Shown here piece after piece: positions 18,280 to 26,984 of a stretch of DNA of 64,000 nucleotides. Below the pieces are notes generated by a model. That model saw nothing but the letters and a program-made list of their open reading frames with translations, had not been told where the DNA came from and ran no database searches. Origin of the DNA: Hansschlegelia quercus (GTDB lineage Bacteria; Pseudomonadota; Alphaproteobacteria; Rhizobiales; Methylopilaceae); contig NZ_SIUB01000001.1 of the NCBI RefSeq assembly GCF_004310425.1, positions 124,001 through 188,000 on the forward strand, written 5' to 3'. A program made the position numbers and the translations under genes. Position 1 is the stretch's first letter; every line of letters starts with the position of its first letter.

Positions 18280-18690
18280 TCAAAGACCTTCCTTGTCATC
18301 GAACTTCTGAGAAGGAACGAAAAATATAAGAACGCTTTTGCTTGGAACTTCTATTAGTATACCAGTTCTCGGATGAACGATCCTTCCGGTCTGCATTACA
18401 TCCCAAAGGTCTCTTGCGGATAGTTCATGCTCTCCCCCACTTTCATCCACAAAAATACCGAGAGGAGACAAAGCCTCGATACGAGAGCTGGCAAGGAATG
18501 ATACGGCAGAAAAAATTTCTGTACTCTCGTTTCCCTCATTTAATGCATTATAAAAGGTTCTGTAAGTCATAAACTCCCGTTCGGCGAAAGGCTTCGCCGC
18601 CACGAAATCGATGATCCGAAGACATAGATCCGGGCTCGGGATGTGATCCCGCTTTTTTTCTATCTCTTGTTTTAGTGTCTGCGCGCTCAT
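18280..18690 (-). CDS. Small protein with probable winged-helix fold, second gene of the cargo cassette
   Basis: A 136-residue protein. The central stretch MTYRTFYNALNEGNESTEIF followed by SAVSFLASSRIEALSPLGIF looks like a winged-helix domain ending in a beta wing, then a small beta domain (GILIEVPSKSVLIFFVPS). No family recognised. The start overlaps the stop of the 381-residue gene (ATGAGC at 18690-18685; stop at 18687), and the nuclease gene follows after three bases, so all three are made from one message. Likely role, by position only: adaptor or regulator between sensor and nuclease. Confidence 0.6.
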   Translation of the reverse strand: MSAQTLKQEIEKKRDHIPSPDLCLRIIDFVAAKPFAEREFMTYRTFYNALNEGNESTEIFSAVSFLASSRIEALSPLGIFVDESGGEHELSARDLWDVMQTGRIVHPRTGILIEVPSKSVLIFFVPSQKFDDKEGL

Positions 18691-19832
18691 GCTACTGCCC
18701 GAGCGATAGCTCGGAGATGATGCTTTGCTCGATTGCGTACAAATAGATAATCATCCAAATACAGGCAATTGCGTACGGTCATTTCATAGAGACGAGCGGT
18801 CTCGCTAGCGACCTCATACGAAGTACTATGAAGTTCGAGCTCCGGCTGCGCCGCGTTATCTCTGCCGGGCCGGCGCTGCCACCTAAGGCTAAGAAGATAA
18901 GGCTCGATAGGAGTCTGAAGCCCAGCCTTCCCAGACGTATGGTACAGTTCACGGCGGAGAGATTGCCGCGACCGCCGCATCTTCTCGTGCTTCAATGATC
19001 CTGTTGTCGTTGAAAAGGCGAGTTCAACGACATCGCCCTCATCTTCCGACACATACATAGCGTTAATAAGCGGAAACAAGTTGATGGCATCGTAATAAAA
19101 TCTATGTTCTATCGAGGCACCGAACGCTCTTGTTACTTGGGCATGGGCACTTTCGCTGATATCTCTACGCGACCCTTTGGGAAAATCAACGCGAACCTCA
19201 ACGAAGTTACCTTCATTTGGCACCCATATTACGTCGTACGCTTGAAGCTTCATCTCCTTAAAGCCGACAACTTCATCGAAGCCTTCCAGAGCCTCGCGAG
19301 CCGCTTGGGGAAGCCGCTCGGGGGCGATCAACTCTCTGACCTCCACAATCCTGATGGAGTGGTAGATCACCGCGGTACCATCCTCTCTTCGCTCGACCGC
19401 CGCTAGCCGATGCCCCAGCCCGCCGCCTACCAAAGCTGCCGCAGACAGAATTCCAGGGTACGCGCGACTTAATGCAGAGGGTTCGACGGTCAGCGCCGCG
19501 ACCGCAGCCCGGATCGAGTTCATTTCAGCCCGCGGAAGCCGATAAAACCGGACAAGCTTCTCGCCGCCGAGAATGTGCTCTCTCAATGCCTCGATCAGCG
19601 CGTCCTTCGTATCTCGATCAACATTGTCGGCAGTGAGGCGGGTCTCCGTTCTCTCCCAACCCTGCGACGCAGACGCTCCGCTAACGGTTAGAAGGCGTCG
19701 CGCTACTGACCAAGGCACGCGATTGCGTAGCGCGCTCACAAGTGCGTTGATGTGCAAGGTAGTCCCCCGGATCGTCGCCTGATCGTGGCCACGTAGTGCC
19801 TCGCGACACAACCGGGAATTTGGGCTGAGCAC
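18687..19832 (-). CDS. Protein of unknown function, first gene of the cargo cassette
   Basis: About 381 residues, with a GTG start at 19832 (start uncertain, no strong ribosome-binding site seen). The N-terminal 110 residues are helical; the centre is alpha/beta with FVEVRVDFPKGSRRDISESA and a segment FYYDAINLFPLINAMYVSED; the C-terminal third is basic (KHEKMRRSRQSLRRELYH) and ends in helices. No transmembrane segments, no P-loop, and no family I can name. It leads the operon that ends with the predicted nuclease and probably senses the trigger or gives target recognition. A palindromic AGATCT pair lies directly upstream (about 19833-19846). Confidence 0.6.
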   Translation of the reverse strand: MLSPNSRLCREALRGHDQATIRGTTLHINALVSALRNRVPWSVARRLLTVSGASASQGWERTETRLTADNVDRDTKDALIEALREHILGGEKLVRFYRLPRAEMNSIRAAVAALTVEPSALSRAYPGILSAAALVGGGLGHRLAAVERREDGTAVIYHSIRIVEVRELIAPERLPQAAREALEGFDEVVGFKEMKLQAYDVIWVPNEGNFVEVRVDFPKGSRRDISESAHAQVTRAFGASIEHRFYYDAINLFPLINAMYVSEDEGDVVELAFSTTTGSLKHEKMRRSRQSLRRELYHTSGKAGLQTPIEPYLLSLRWQRRPGRDNAAQPELELHSTSYEVASETARLYEMTVRNCLYLDDYLFVRNRAKHHLRAIARAVA

Positions 19833-19903
19833 AGATCTGAGATCTCGGCTTCCTACTCCGCTTCACGCCGCCCGCTTCATCCGCCGCCGCTCGGCCGGAA
19901 AGG

Positions 19904-22513
19904 TCAGCCGATCTTCCGGCTGTTGCGACCCTTCCGGACCGCGACCTCGACCCGCGTCTGAAACTCGGCTTCGTTCTTCACCACCTGCCGCTTCAGATCG
20001 TCGATGTCTTTGCCGTAGCCCTGGACCTGATAGGTCGGCGCGTAGTGGAACGACATCGGGCCCGAAGACGAAGCCCCGTCTGAGGCTGCCCGCGGCGATG
20101 CGGCTCCTGCAGCGCCGGCGGCGCGCGTGAGCCCCGTCATCGCCCGCATCGTCCGCTGATCCATGTTTCCGGTGAGGACACGCTCGCCCTCCTGGAGGAT
20201 CGCGGGGAACTCGTCGGACGCGAAGCCGGTGTGGAAGCGGCGAGCGTGGCGATAGGCGTCGAGCGAAACGACCCGGTCGGAGTAACCATCCACGCCGACC
20301 CGGCCGCCATCATGCAGGATGCCGGGGATGATGGCGCCGCCCAGCAGGCCTCCGCTACCACCGAACAGTCCGCCGCCACCTCCGGAGGCCGCAGACGCGG
20401 CCCCTCCGATCATGCTCCCGACGCCGCCGGACACCGTGACGAACAGGGCGGACGCTTCCGAGCTGCCATCCCGCTTGCCGCCCAAGCCGAGCACCTTGCC
20501 GAGACCCGTCGCGTTGCCGAACGACCCCCAAAGATTGTCCCAGACTCCGTCGACGCCGGATTGGAAGAGCCGATCTCCCATCTTGCCCAAGGCGTCGCCG
20601 AAGGACTTTCCGAGGCCTTCACCGTTCTTCAGGTCGTTCGCAATCGAGCTGAACGCCTCGTGGCCCGCGTCGCCGACGCCCTGCAGCGCGTCCGTCAGCC
20701 TCATCGTCTGATCGATGTACCGACCCATCTCGGAGTCGGCGTTCACCCCGGCGCTGCGCTGTGATCGGGCGATCTGCCGCTCGACTTCCGACATGAACAC
20801 GTCGGCGCGGTCGAATTGCAGCTCCTGCTGCACGTTGAGCATGCTGAGCGTCCGCGCGGCGGCCGCGTATTCCTCCGACAACGAGTGGAGCGCCTCGCGC
20901 TGCGCCGGCGTGAGCTCGACGCCCTTCCGCTGCGCGGAGGAGAGCAGATCAATCTCCATGCGGTAGCCGGCCGCGGCGTCGCGGCCCATGCCGAAGCTCG
21001 CGACCTCCGCCTGAACGTCGGAGATGCGTTCGCGCGCCCGCTCGACCGTGTGTTCGTAGGGGCTGCCGCCGCTGCTGATCTTCTGCCCATTCGAGCCATA
21101 CTGGCTCCGGATAGCCGTCGCGCGCTGATCGAAAGATGCTTGAGCCTTCGCCAGAGCGTCCGACGCGCCATGAGTGCCTTCGATCTGTGTGCGCAAGTTG
21201 CTGAATGAGTTGGTCTCGCGGGCGAGTGCTTGGTCGAGCGGCGTGCCGGCCATCGTCCGGGTCGTCGCGAGGTACTTATCGAGCGCGTCGGCGGCTTTCG
21301 ACGTCGCCTCGGCGTTCTTGTCGCCGATCGCCGGCAGTTTGCTCATGAGCGCGTCAAGGCCCGGAGCGACGCGCGCGGACATGTCAGTCAGGTTGCCGAT
21401 GGTTCTGAGCAGCGGGTCGAGCGCGCTCTGCGCCTTCGCCCCGGCGTCCGTCAGGCTCATCAGGTCTCGGTAGAGGGCCTGGAGCGCGCTGTTGCCGGGA
21501 TTGGCGAGGTAGAGCTCGGCCGCCGTTTTCCGAAGCGCCTCGAAGTCCGGCTTGCCCTGACGGATCGTCTCAGCGAACTGCTGGACGGAGGCTGTGATGG
21601 GCGCGAAGCGGTCCTCGACCCCGCCAAGCTCGTCCGTGCCCTCCAGAGTGGAGTAAAGGGTACGCGCGGCGCTCCGCGCCTCAGACATGACGCCCGCCTT
21701 AAGCGTGGAGATGTCCGTCATCGCGTTCGCGCGTGCGATCGAGCCGCTGAGCTTCTGGTAGGCGTCCAAACCCTCCGCCGCGGCGCCATACGCCTCCTTC
21801 AGCCCCCTGATGGTCTCCTCATGATGCTTGAAGGCCTCGTCGAGGCTGTCGATGTCGCTGACCTTGGACGCGAGATAGCCGACGCCGGCGCCGAGCGCGG
21901 CGACGCCTACGACGGCCAGGTTCACCGGGTTCGTCACGAAGCTGAGTAGGCCTTCGCCAAGCGCCCGTATCGCGCCGCGCGCGCCTCGATCGCCGAGCTG
22001 GCCGGCAAGCTGCCCGCCCTGCTGGATGATTGGCAGGAACAGGCCGCCGCCGGACGCGATCTGCGTCCCGAGGTCCATGAACTGGGCCGACATCATCGTG
22101 ATTTCATGGTTCGCGAGCTTCGTGCTGTTCGCGACCTTGGCCCCGCCCTGCTCCGCCGCAGCGCCTAGGCCGAGGTAGCGGTCCTGCGCGAGCGAGAGGA
22201 TTTCGACGTGGCGCTGTTCGCTGCCGATGCCCTGAGCGCGTGCTCGCTCTACCGTGGCCTCGACCTGCGCGTAGCGCTGCTGGGCCCGATAGGTTTCATC
22301 AAGCGAGCGCTGAAGGCGGTCGTAGGCCGTGACGACGCTAAGGGTGCGGCGCGCGCTCGCCTCCGTCGCCGCGCCCGCGGCCGTGGCTTGATCGGCAACG
22401 TGATCATAGGTCGTCCCGAGTGTGCGCAGCTTCGTCGTCGTCTCGTCGACGCCTTGCGCCGCGGCGCGGATCGTCAATTCCCGAACGACCCGCAGGTTGC
22501 TCATCGACACCAT
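19904..22513 (-). CDS. Phage tail length tape-measure protein
   Basis: An 869-residue lambda gpH-type tape-measure protein. The N-terminus (LTIRAAAQGVDETTTKLRTL) and long helical repeats are typical, a hydrophobic segment lies near residues 190-225 (NLAVVGVAALGAGVGYLASK), a Gly/Ser-rich stretch near 705-735 and a glycine-rich loop precede the conserved C-terminus (FHYAPTYQVQGYGKDIDDLK). By the rule of about 1.5 Angstrom per residue it would specify a tail of about 130 nm. AGGAGG eight bases before the ATG at 22513 supports that start. It is odd that it directly follows connector genes with no tail tube or chaperones between. Confidence 0.88.
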   Translation of the reverse strand: MVSMSNLRVVRELTIRAAAQGVDETTTKLRTLGTTYDHVADQATAAGAATEASARRTLSVVTAYDRLQRSLDETYRAQQRYAQVEATVERARAQGIGSEQRHVEILSLAQDRYLGLGAAAEQGGAKVANSTKLANHEITMMSAQFMDLGTQIASGGGLFLPIIQQGGQLAGQLGDRGARGAIRALGEGLLSFVTNPVNLAVVGVAALGAGVGYLASKVSDIDSLDEAFKHHEETIRGLKEAYGAAAEGLDAYQKLSGSIARANAMTDISTLKAGVMSEARSAARTLYSTLEGTDELGGVEDRFAPITASVQQFAETIRQGKPDFEALRKTAAELYLANPGNSALQALYRDLMSLTDAGAKAQSALDPLLRTIGNLTDMSARVAPGLDALMSKLPAIGDKNAEATSKAADALDKYLATTRTMAGTPLDQALARETNSFSNLRTQIEGTHGASDALAKAQASFDQRATAIRSQYGSNGQKISSGGSPYEHTVERARERISDVQAEVASFGMGRDAAAGYRMEIDLLSSAQRKGVELTPAQREALHSLSEEYAAAARTLSMLNVQQELQFDRADVFMSEVERQIARSQRSAGVNADSEMGRYIDQTMRLTDALQGVGDAGHEAFSSIANDLKNGEGLGKSFGDALGKMGDRLFQSGVDGVWDNLWGSFGNATGLGKVLGLGGKRDGSSEASALFVTVSGGVGSMIGGAASAASGGGGGLFGGSGGLLGGAIIPGILHDGGRVGVDGYSDRVVSLDAYRHARRFHTGFASDEFPAILQEGERVLTGNMDQRTMRAMTGLTRAAGAAGAASPRAASDGASSSGPMSFHYAPTYQVQGYGKDIDDLKRQVVKNEAEFQTRVEVAVRKGRNSRKIG

Positions 22514-22526
22514 TTTTCTAGCCTCC

Positions 22527-22859
22527 TCAGATCGTCAGGGCTTCGCGCAGCAGCGCAAGCCGACGGTTGACCTCGTCATGCGCCGACGTTCGATAGACGC
22601 TCGCCTCGAGCTGGCTTGCTCCCCTCGCTAAAATGGCCGCCGCTGCAGCGTCGAGCGCGTCGAAATGAGTTCGCTGAACCTCATCGGAAGATCCGTCGAG
22701 TCGCGCGACCGCGGCGCAGATCGCCACAGCGCAGAGGGCGCCGTCGCTGCGCCCCAGTGCGCGATAGCCGTCCAGTGCCGCGACACTCTCCGCGGGCGGA
22801 TCCGCGCCACGCGTCGCGCCCGAGGCTTGTCTACTGAGGCGGGATCGCCGCGTTCTCAT
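22527..22859 (-). CDS. Small protein between connector and tape measure
   Basis: A 110-residue, Ala- and Arg-rich helical protein (YRALGRSDGALCAVAICAAV; DEVNRRLALLREALTI at the end). Its start overlaps the stop of the connector gene by four bases, and the tape-measure gene follows 13 bases later. In tailed phages this position is held by head-closure, tail-terminator, tube and chaperone genes, but none of those is recognisable here. It may be a neck or tail-assembly protein. Confidence 0.55.
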   Translation of the reverse strand: MRTRRSRLSRQASGATRGADPPAESVAALDGYRALGRSDGALCAVAICAAVARLDGSSDEVQRTHFDALDAAAAAILARGASQLEASVYRTSAHDEVNRRLALLREALTI

Positions 22860-23470
22860 GGCCAGAACGTCCGATAAGGCGCGAGGAGCTGCGCCACCTC
22901 CGGAACAAGCACCTGGTCGGCCGCGCCGGGCACGTACCAGGACGCCGAGGCCACGCCGTCGATGTCCTCGCTCTTCAGCAGCGGGTCGCGACCGGCGCCG
23001 GCGAGGTAGGTTCCTGCGAGGATGATCGCGGCGCGCTCGACGGGCTCGGGCAGGTCGCCGGCGTCACTGTCGGTCGGGAGCTGGTAGCCCGCGTCGTAGA
23101 TGATCGTCGGGGCCGTCCACCAGCAGAGCACGACGTCGTGTTCCCCGATCCGCAGCAGCGAACCCGAGGCTGTGTCGATCGCGTATTCGTCCGGCCCGAG
23201 ATCGGCGTTTCCGATCGAAACGCTGGCAATCGAGCGCACAGGAGTGCGGGCGAAGGCGATGCCGTTGAGGACGTCGCCCTCCCCCCACTGCTTCAGCGTC
23301 TCGACGCCGAACGGCCGCCGGCAGTAGTCGGCGATCACGCGCGACGCCGTCGCAATATGTCGGCCAAGCGCTGTCGCCGTGCCGACGTCGGCGCCGAGGC
23401 CAAGCAGCGAACGCGCCCGCTCCACCGTCGTCAGCAGATTTGAGGCCGCGGGTGTGACGACGGTCAGCAT
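22856..23470 (-). CDS. Head-tail connector protein (HK97 gp6 / phiE125 gp8-like)
   Basis: A 204-residue protein with the helical core of the gp6-like adaptor family (ALGRHIATASRVIADYCRRP; LPEPVERAAIILAGTYLAGA) flanked by a beta insertion. This family forms the ring beneath the portal. It lies in the standard place after the capsid gene, five bases after the small 69-residue gene, and overlaps the next gene by four bases. Confidence 0.8.
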   Translation of the reverse strand: MLTVVTPAASNLLTTVERARSLLGLGADVGTATALGRHIATASRVIADYCRRPFGVETLKQWGEGDVLNGIAFARTPVRSIASVSIGNADLGPDEYAIDTASGSLLRIGEHDVVLCWWTAPTIIYDAGYQLPTDSDAGDLPEPVERAAIILAGTYLAGAGRDPLLKSEDIDGVASASWYVPGAADQVLVPEVAQLLAPYRTFWP

Positions 23471-23475
23471 GGCCT

Positions 23476-23685
23476 TCAGGCCCCCGCCTTGCTCGCCGGC
23501 GCCGGCTTCATCTTGTTGTCCGCGGCCGGCGCGACCTTGGCGTCTCGCTTCCGCGGCTCGACGTGGCCGAGCACCGCGAGCTCGTCATGCTCGGCGTCGG
23601 TGACGTCGAGGTCCGGATCGCCCGGATGCACCATCCCGTCCGCGGCGTTGCGGAGGAATGGCTTCAGGATCTTCGCTTTCGACAT
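23476..23685 (-). CDS. Small hypothetical protein between capsid and connector
   Basis: A 69-residue protein with a central DLDVTDAEHDELAVLGHVEP stretch and a Lys/Ala-rich disordered tail. Proteins of this size with a DLxVTxAEAxxL-type motif are common between capsid and connector genes of HK97-like phages; the function is unknown. A 62-base gap separates it from the capsid gene and five bases from the connector gene. Confidence 0.6.
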   Translation of the reverse strand: MSKAKILKPFLRNAADGMVHPGDPDLDVTDAEHDELAVLGHVEPRKRDAKVAPAADNKMKPAPASKAGA

Positions 23686-23747
23686 TGAGGTCTCCTCGAG
23701 GGTGAAGAGGTCCGGCCGGAGCCGGACCTCCGATGGTCCGACGCCGG

Positions 23748-25037
23748 TCAGCTCGCGTTGCCGTCGACGAGGTTGCCGTACACGAAGCTCTGCGGTCGGA
23801 AGACCGCGAGCGCGAGGCGCTCCTCGCCGAGGATCGTCACCATGTTGCGGCGGAAGTTGTCGCTGTCCTCCGTCGACACCTCGACGCTGGCGTCCTCGCG
23901 GTCGAAGATCTGCGCCGCCATGTTGAAGGCGCCGACCAAGAACTTGCCCGTCGCCATCGCGTTCGTGTCGACGACCGGGAGGCCCCAGAGGTTCTGGCCG
24001 TTGTTCACGGTCGGGTCGGACCAGAGGTACTGGCCGATCGAGTCCTTCGTCAGGACGATGTCGGTCCAGTCGATCGGGTTCATGACGATCGCGCTCGCCC
24101 GATACTCCGCGATCCGCATCTGCAGCATGGCGCGCCGCAGCCGGTCGATCTTTGTGTCGGCGACCTTCGAGTAAGCAGCGAACCCATACGCGGTCGCCTG
24201 GGGAATGAGCCCGTTGAGGTTTTGGCCCGCGCCGTTGCCGGCGAGGAGCTGCATTTCCTCGACGTAGGTCAGGCCGTACCGAAGGCGCTGATCGACGTAG
24301 CTCTGAAGCTGCGGGATGTCGGAGAGCACCTGCTTGGACGCGAGGACCCAGTGCGCGAGCGTGCGAACCGGCGTTGTCTGCAGGTCGAAGGAGAGGTCGC
24401 TCTGCGGCTTCAGATCGCCCTCGGCGACCGGCGCCGCCATGTTCTGGAAGCCGGTCTCCCGTACGTACTCCACCGCGTTCGAGTCGGTCCGGCCGGGCAT
24501 CAGCAGGTCACGGATCGTCATTGGCCGGTCCGGGGGCGCAATGACGCCCGGCAGGCGAGTGCGCTGGACGGCAGCGCCGACGCCGCCCGTGCCGGCGGTC
24601 GCCGACGTGACGGACGTCACCGCCTTCACCTTGAGGACGGCGCGCCCCTTGCCGCGGAGCTGAAGCGCCTTGAAGTCTTCGCTGCCGGAGAGCTGCTCGC
24701 CGAGCGAGGGCATCGCCTCGGCGCCCTGCATGCCGCCGCGGCGCGCGAGCTTCTGCTCGAGCTCCATGAGCCGGGCCTGCTGGCCGGAGGCGTCGGTCGC
24801 CAGCTTTTCGAGCGCCGACTTGGTTTCCGTCGCCATCTGGCCGGTCGCCTTGATCTCGGCGTCAGCCTTCTTGGCGAAGTCGACCATCTCGCGGTCGCGC
24901 TGGCCGATCGCCTCAATGACGCTCTTGAGCTCGAGATTGTCGTCGGCCGCGCCGCCGGCGCTGTGCTGGCCGCCATCCTTGCGGCCAAATTCAATCGGTC
25001 CGTCGTTGAAAAGGCGGGGGTGAATGATCGCGTTCAT
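23748..25037 (-). CDS. Major capsid protein, HK97 family
   Basis: About 429 residues. Residues about 25-100 are a strong coiled coil (EAIGQRDREMVDFAKKADAE; LMELEQKLARRGG), the delta/scaffolding domain removed by the protease; the rest is the HK97 fold (VEYVRETGFQNMAAPVAEGD; LPVVDTNAMATGKFLVGAFN). The start at 25037 (MNAIIHPRL) is favoured because GGAG lies seven bases upstream; the ATG at 25043 would leave only one base. The protease stop is two bases before this start. It forms the icosahedral shell. Confidence 0.9.
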   Translation of the reverse strand: MNAIIHPRLFNDGPIEFGRKDGGQHSAGGAADDNLELKSVIEAIGQRDREMVDFAKKADAEIKATGQMATETKSALEKLATDASGQQARLMELEQKLARRGGMQGAEAMPSLGEQLSGSEDFKALQLRGKGRAVLKVKAVTSVTSATAGTGGVGAAVQRTRLPGVIAPPDRPMTIRDLLMPGRTDSNAVEYVRETGFQNMAAPVAEGDLKPQSDLSFDLQTTPVRTLAHWVLASKQVLSDIPQLQSYVDQRLRYGLTYVEEMQLLAGNGAGQNLNGLIPQATAYGFAAYSKVADTKIDRLRRAMLQMRIAEYRASAIVMNPIDWTDIVLTKDSIGQYLWSDPTVNNGQNLWGLPVVDTNAMATGKFLVGAFNMAAQIFDREDASVEVSTEDSDNFRRNMVTILGEERLALAVFRPQSFVYGNLVDGNAS

Positions 25038-25039
25038 TG

Positions 25040-25693
25040 TCATGCTCCAATCTTCGGGAGGGAGAGGCCGCCGAGCGCCTTCGCGAGGTCGCCCAAGCCG
25101 GCCGGGCTGTTCGCCGTCACGGTCCCCGTCTCCCGACGCGACCATTCCTTGAAGCCGACGACGGCGATCTCGTCGGCCGCTGTTCGCGAAAAGCCCCGCT
25201 CCCGCAGGACCCGCGCAAATTCTCGTTCGCTGATGCGCTCGCCGGCGGCGAGCTTGGCTTTGACAGTGTCGACGCGCGCCTCCTCAAGCGCGGGGTCGGT
25301 CACGATCGACACCTCGCGGAGGTCCAGCTTCTTCAGCGTGCGGACCCGCTCTTTCTCGTCAAAGGCGTCGTCCTGGACGAAGTAGCCGATCGACAGTCCG
25401 GTGACGCAACGCGCCCCCATGCCTTTGTGCGCGACGCGGGCATAGGGCGCCTCGTCGAGCCAGAGCTCGCCTTCGCCGTAGAGGCCTCGTTCGTCTTCCT
25501 CGAGCTTCGTCCAGACGCCGATCGGTTCGGCGGTGCGATGCTGCCAGAGGATCGGGAGCGCTCGGTTCTTCTCCGCCGCGGCCGCAAGGCTCTCGCCGAA
25601 CGCGCCGCGCTCGACGCGCTCGCGATAGGTGTCAACCGCGCCCCAGAGCGAGGCATAGCCGGAGAACACGCCATTCGGCCGGATCTCCTTCAC
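25040..25693 (-). CDS. Prohead protease, HK97 family
   Basis: A 217-residue serine protease of the U35/HK97 gp4 type that trims the capsid delta domain. The start GTG at 25693 gives the usual N-terminus (EIRPNGVFSGYASLWGAVD), with the catalytic His in ILWQHRTAEPIG near residue 51 and the catalytic Ser in GLSIGY near 101. The C-terminal third is a helical, self-cleaved region. It sits between portal and capsid and ends two bases before the preferred capsid start, so these genes are translated as a block. Confidence 0.88.
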   Translation of the reverse strand: MKEIRPNGVFSGYASLWGAVDTYRERVERGAFGESLAAAAEKNRALPILWQHRTAEPIGVWTKLEEDERGLYGEGELWLDEAPYARVAHKGMGARCVTGLSIGYFVQDDAFDEKERVRTLKKLDLREVSIVTDPALEEARVDTVKAKLAAGERISEREFARVLRERGFSRTAADEIAVVGFKEWSRRETGTVTANSPAGLGDLAKALGGLSLPKIGA

Positions 25694-25730
25694 AGAAAGC
25701 CGAGGTCGCGGGTCTTGAGCGAAAGCGCCA

Positions 25731-26984
25731 TCACACGTCCTCCGGAATGGGTTCGCCGGGCGCCGGCTGGACGCGACCCGGCCGCTGGCCGGCCATCGCG
25801 AGCGGGACGAGCGTCGAGTTGATGAAGAGCTGATCGCCGCCCTCGATCGGCGGCATGTTCTCCTTGGCGCGCCACTCGTTCGGCGTCATGCCGGCGTTCT
25901 GGATCATCTTCGACGCGAACTCGGCGCGGCCCGCGCTGTCGGCGCGGAGCAGACCCTCGACGGCGAACTCGGCGTAGAGCGTGGCGCGATCGGCCGGCGC
26001 GATCAGCGAGCGTTTCACCGCCTGCTCGATACGCGTGAGGTAGGGGCGCAGCCCGAGGGTCAGCCAGCCGAGCATGATCTGCTCGACGCCGGAGCCCCAC
26101 ATCGTCTGGCCTTCGGAGGCGTGACCGATGAGGATCGGCGGGATGCCGAACCAGCGCGCGACCTCTTCGACGTGCCACCGGCGGGAAGCGAGCAGCTCGG
26201 CGTCCGCCGGCGGGATCACGACCTCCTGCCACTTGAAGCCACCGCCGGCCTCGAGGAGACCGATGCGCCCGGCGTTCTCGACGCCCTGCATGGGTTCGAT
26301 CAGCGCCTTGCGCGCCTGTTCGCGCTGCTCCGGCGTCAGCGATCCCTTTTCGTAGGTGAAGAAGCCGCCCGGCCTCATGCCGTTGGCGAAGGTGCGCGCC
26401 GCGGCCTCGTCGGTCGCGATCGTCGAGGAGATCGTCTGCCGGGCGTGCGCGAGGACTGAGAGCCCCAGGTCGCCGCCGACGCCGAAGCCGCGGACGTGCA
26501 TCAGCTCGCCTTCGTCGTATTCAATCGCGCCGCTCGGATCGCTGTAACGGTAGCGGAGCGAGCCATCCTCTCGACGGTCGACCTGCATCAGGTCCGGCCG
26601 GAGCAGCGTCAGCGCGACCAACCGGCCGCCGGAGAGCGACTTCTCGACGAAGGCATTGCCCCAGAGGCAGATGCAGGCGACGACGCCTTCCCAGAACTCG
26701 CACGCCGTCTGGTCGGCGTTCGGCGTATCGTGGAGCAGCGCGTACAGCGCATGTTCGCTAGCGAGGATCCGGCCGCCATCGGGACGGCGCTGATAGACGC
26801 CCAGCGGCAGCGTCGCGATGGTCTGCGCGAGCAGCCGGACGCAGGCCCAGAACGCTGCGACCTCCATCGCAGTCGCCGGCGTAACCGCCCTGCCCGCCCA
26901 AGTCTCCCGGCCGAAGAATGACAGCCACACCTTCCGCTCGCGGAGGGTGAAGTTGCGCAGGAATGTCCCGAACGCGCCGGCCAT
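25731..26984 (-). CDS. Portal protein, HK97 family
   Basis: A 417-residue protein of the HK97-like portal family. Recognisable features are ACVRLLAQTIATLPLGVYQR near the start, DEGELMHVRGFGVGGDLGLS in the middle and the FGIPPILIGHASEGQTMWGS signature. Twelve copies would form the DNA entry ring. The ATG at 26984 overlaps the large terminase stop by one base; the frame continuing upstream to 27242 is a shadow of the terminase. The C-terminus (PPIEGGDQLFINSTLVPLAM) is as expected for the family. Confidence 0.92.
   Translation of the reverse strand: MAGAFGTFLRNFTLRERKVWLSFFGRETWAGRAVTPATAMEVAAFWACVRLLAQTIATLPLGVYQRRPDGGRILASEHALYALLHDTPNADQTACEFWEGVVACICLWGNAFVEKSLSGGRLVALTLLRPDLMQVDRREDGSLRYRYSDPSGAIEYDEGELMHVRGFGVGGDLGLSVLAHARQTISSTIATDEAAARTFANGMRPGGFFTYEKGSLTPEQREQARKALIEPMQGVENAGRIGLLEAGGGFKWQEVVIPPADAELLASRRWHVEEVARWFGIPPILIGHASEGQTMWGSGVEQIMLGWLTLGLRPYLTRIEQAVKRSLIAPADRATLYAEFAVEGLLRADSAGRAEFASKMIQNAGMTPNEWRAKENMPPIEGGDQLFINSTLVPLAMAGQRPGRVQPAPGEPIPEDV

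Noticed and set aside
25690-26232. 180-residue minus-strand ORF ending in LSLKTRDLGFL
   Set aside because: Alternate frame inside the portal gene with Arg-rich composition; no independent support.
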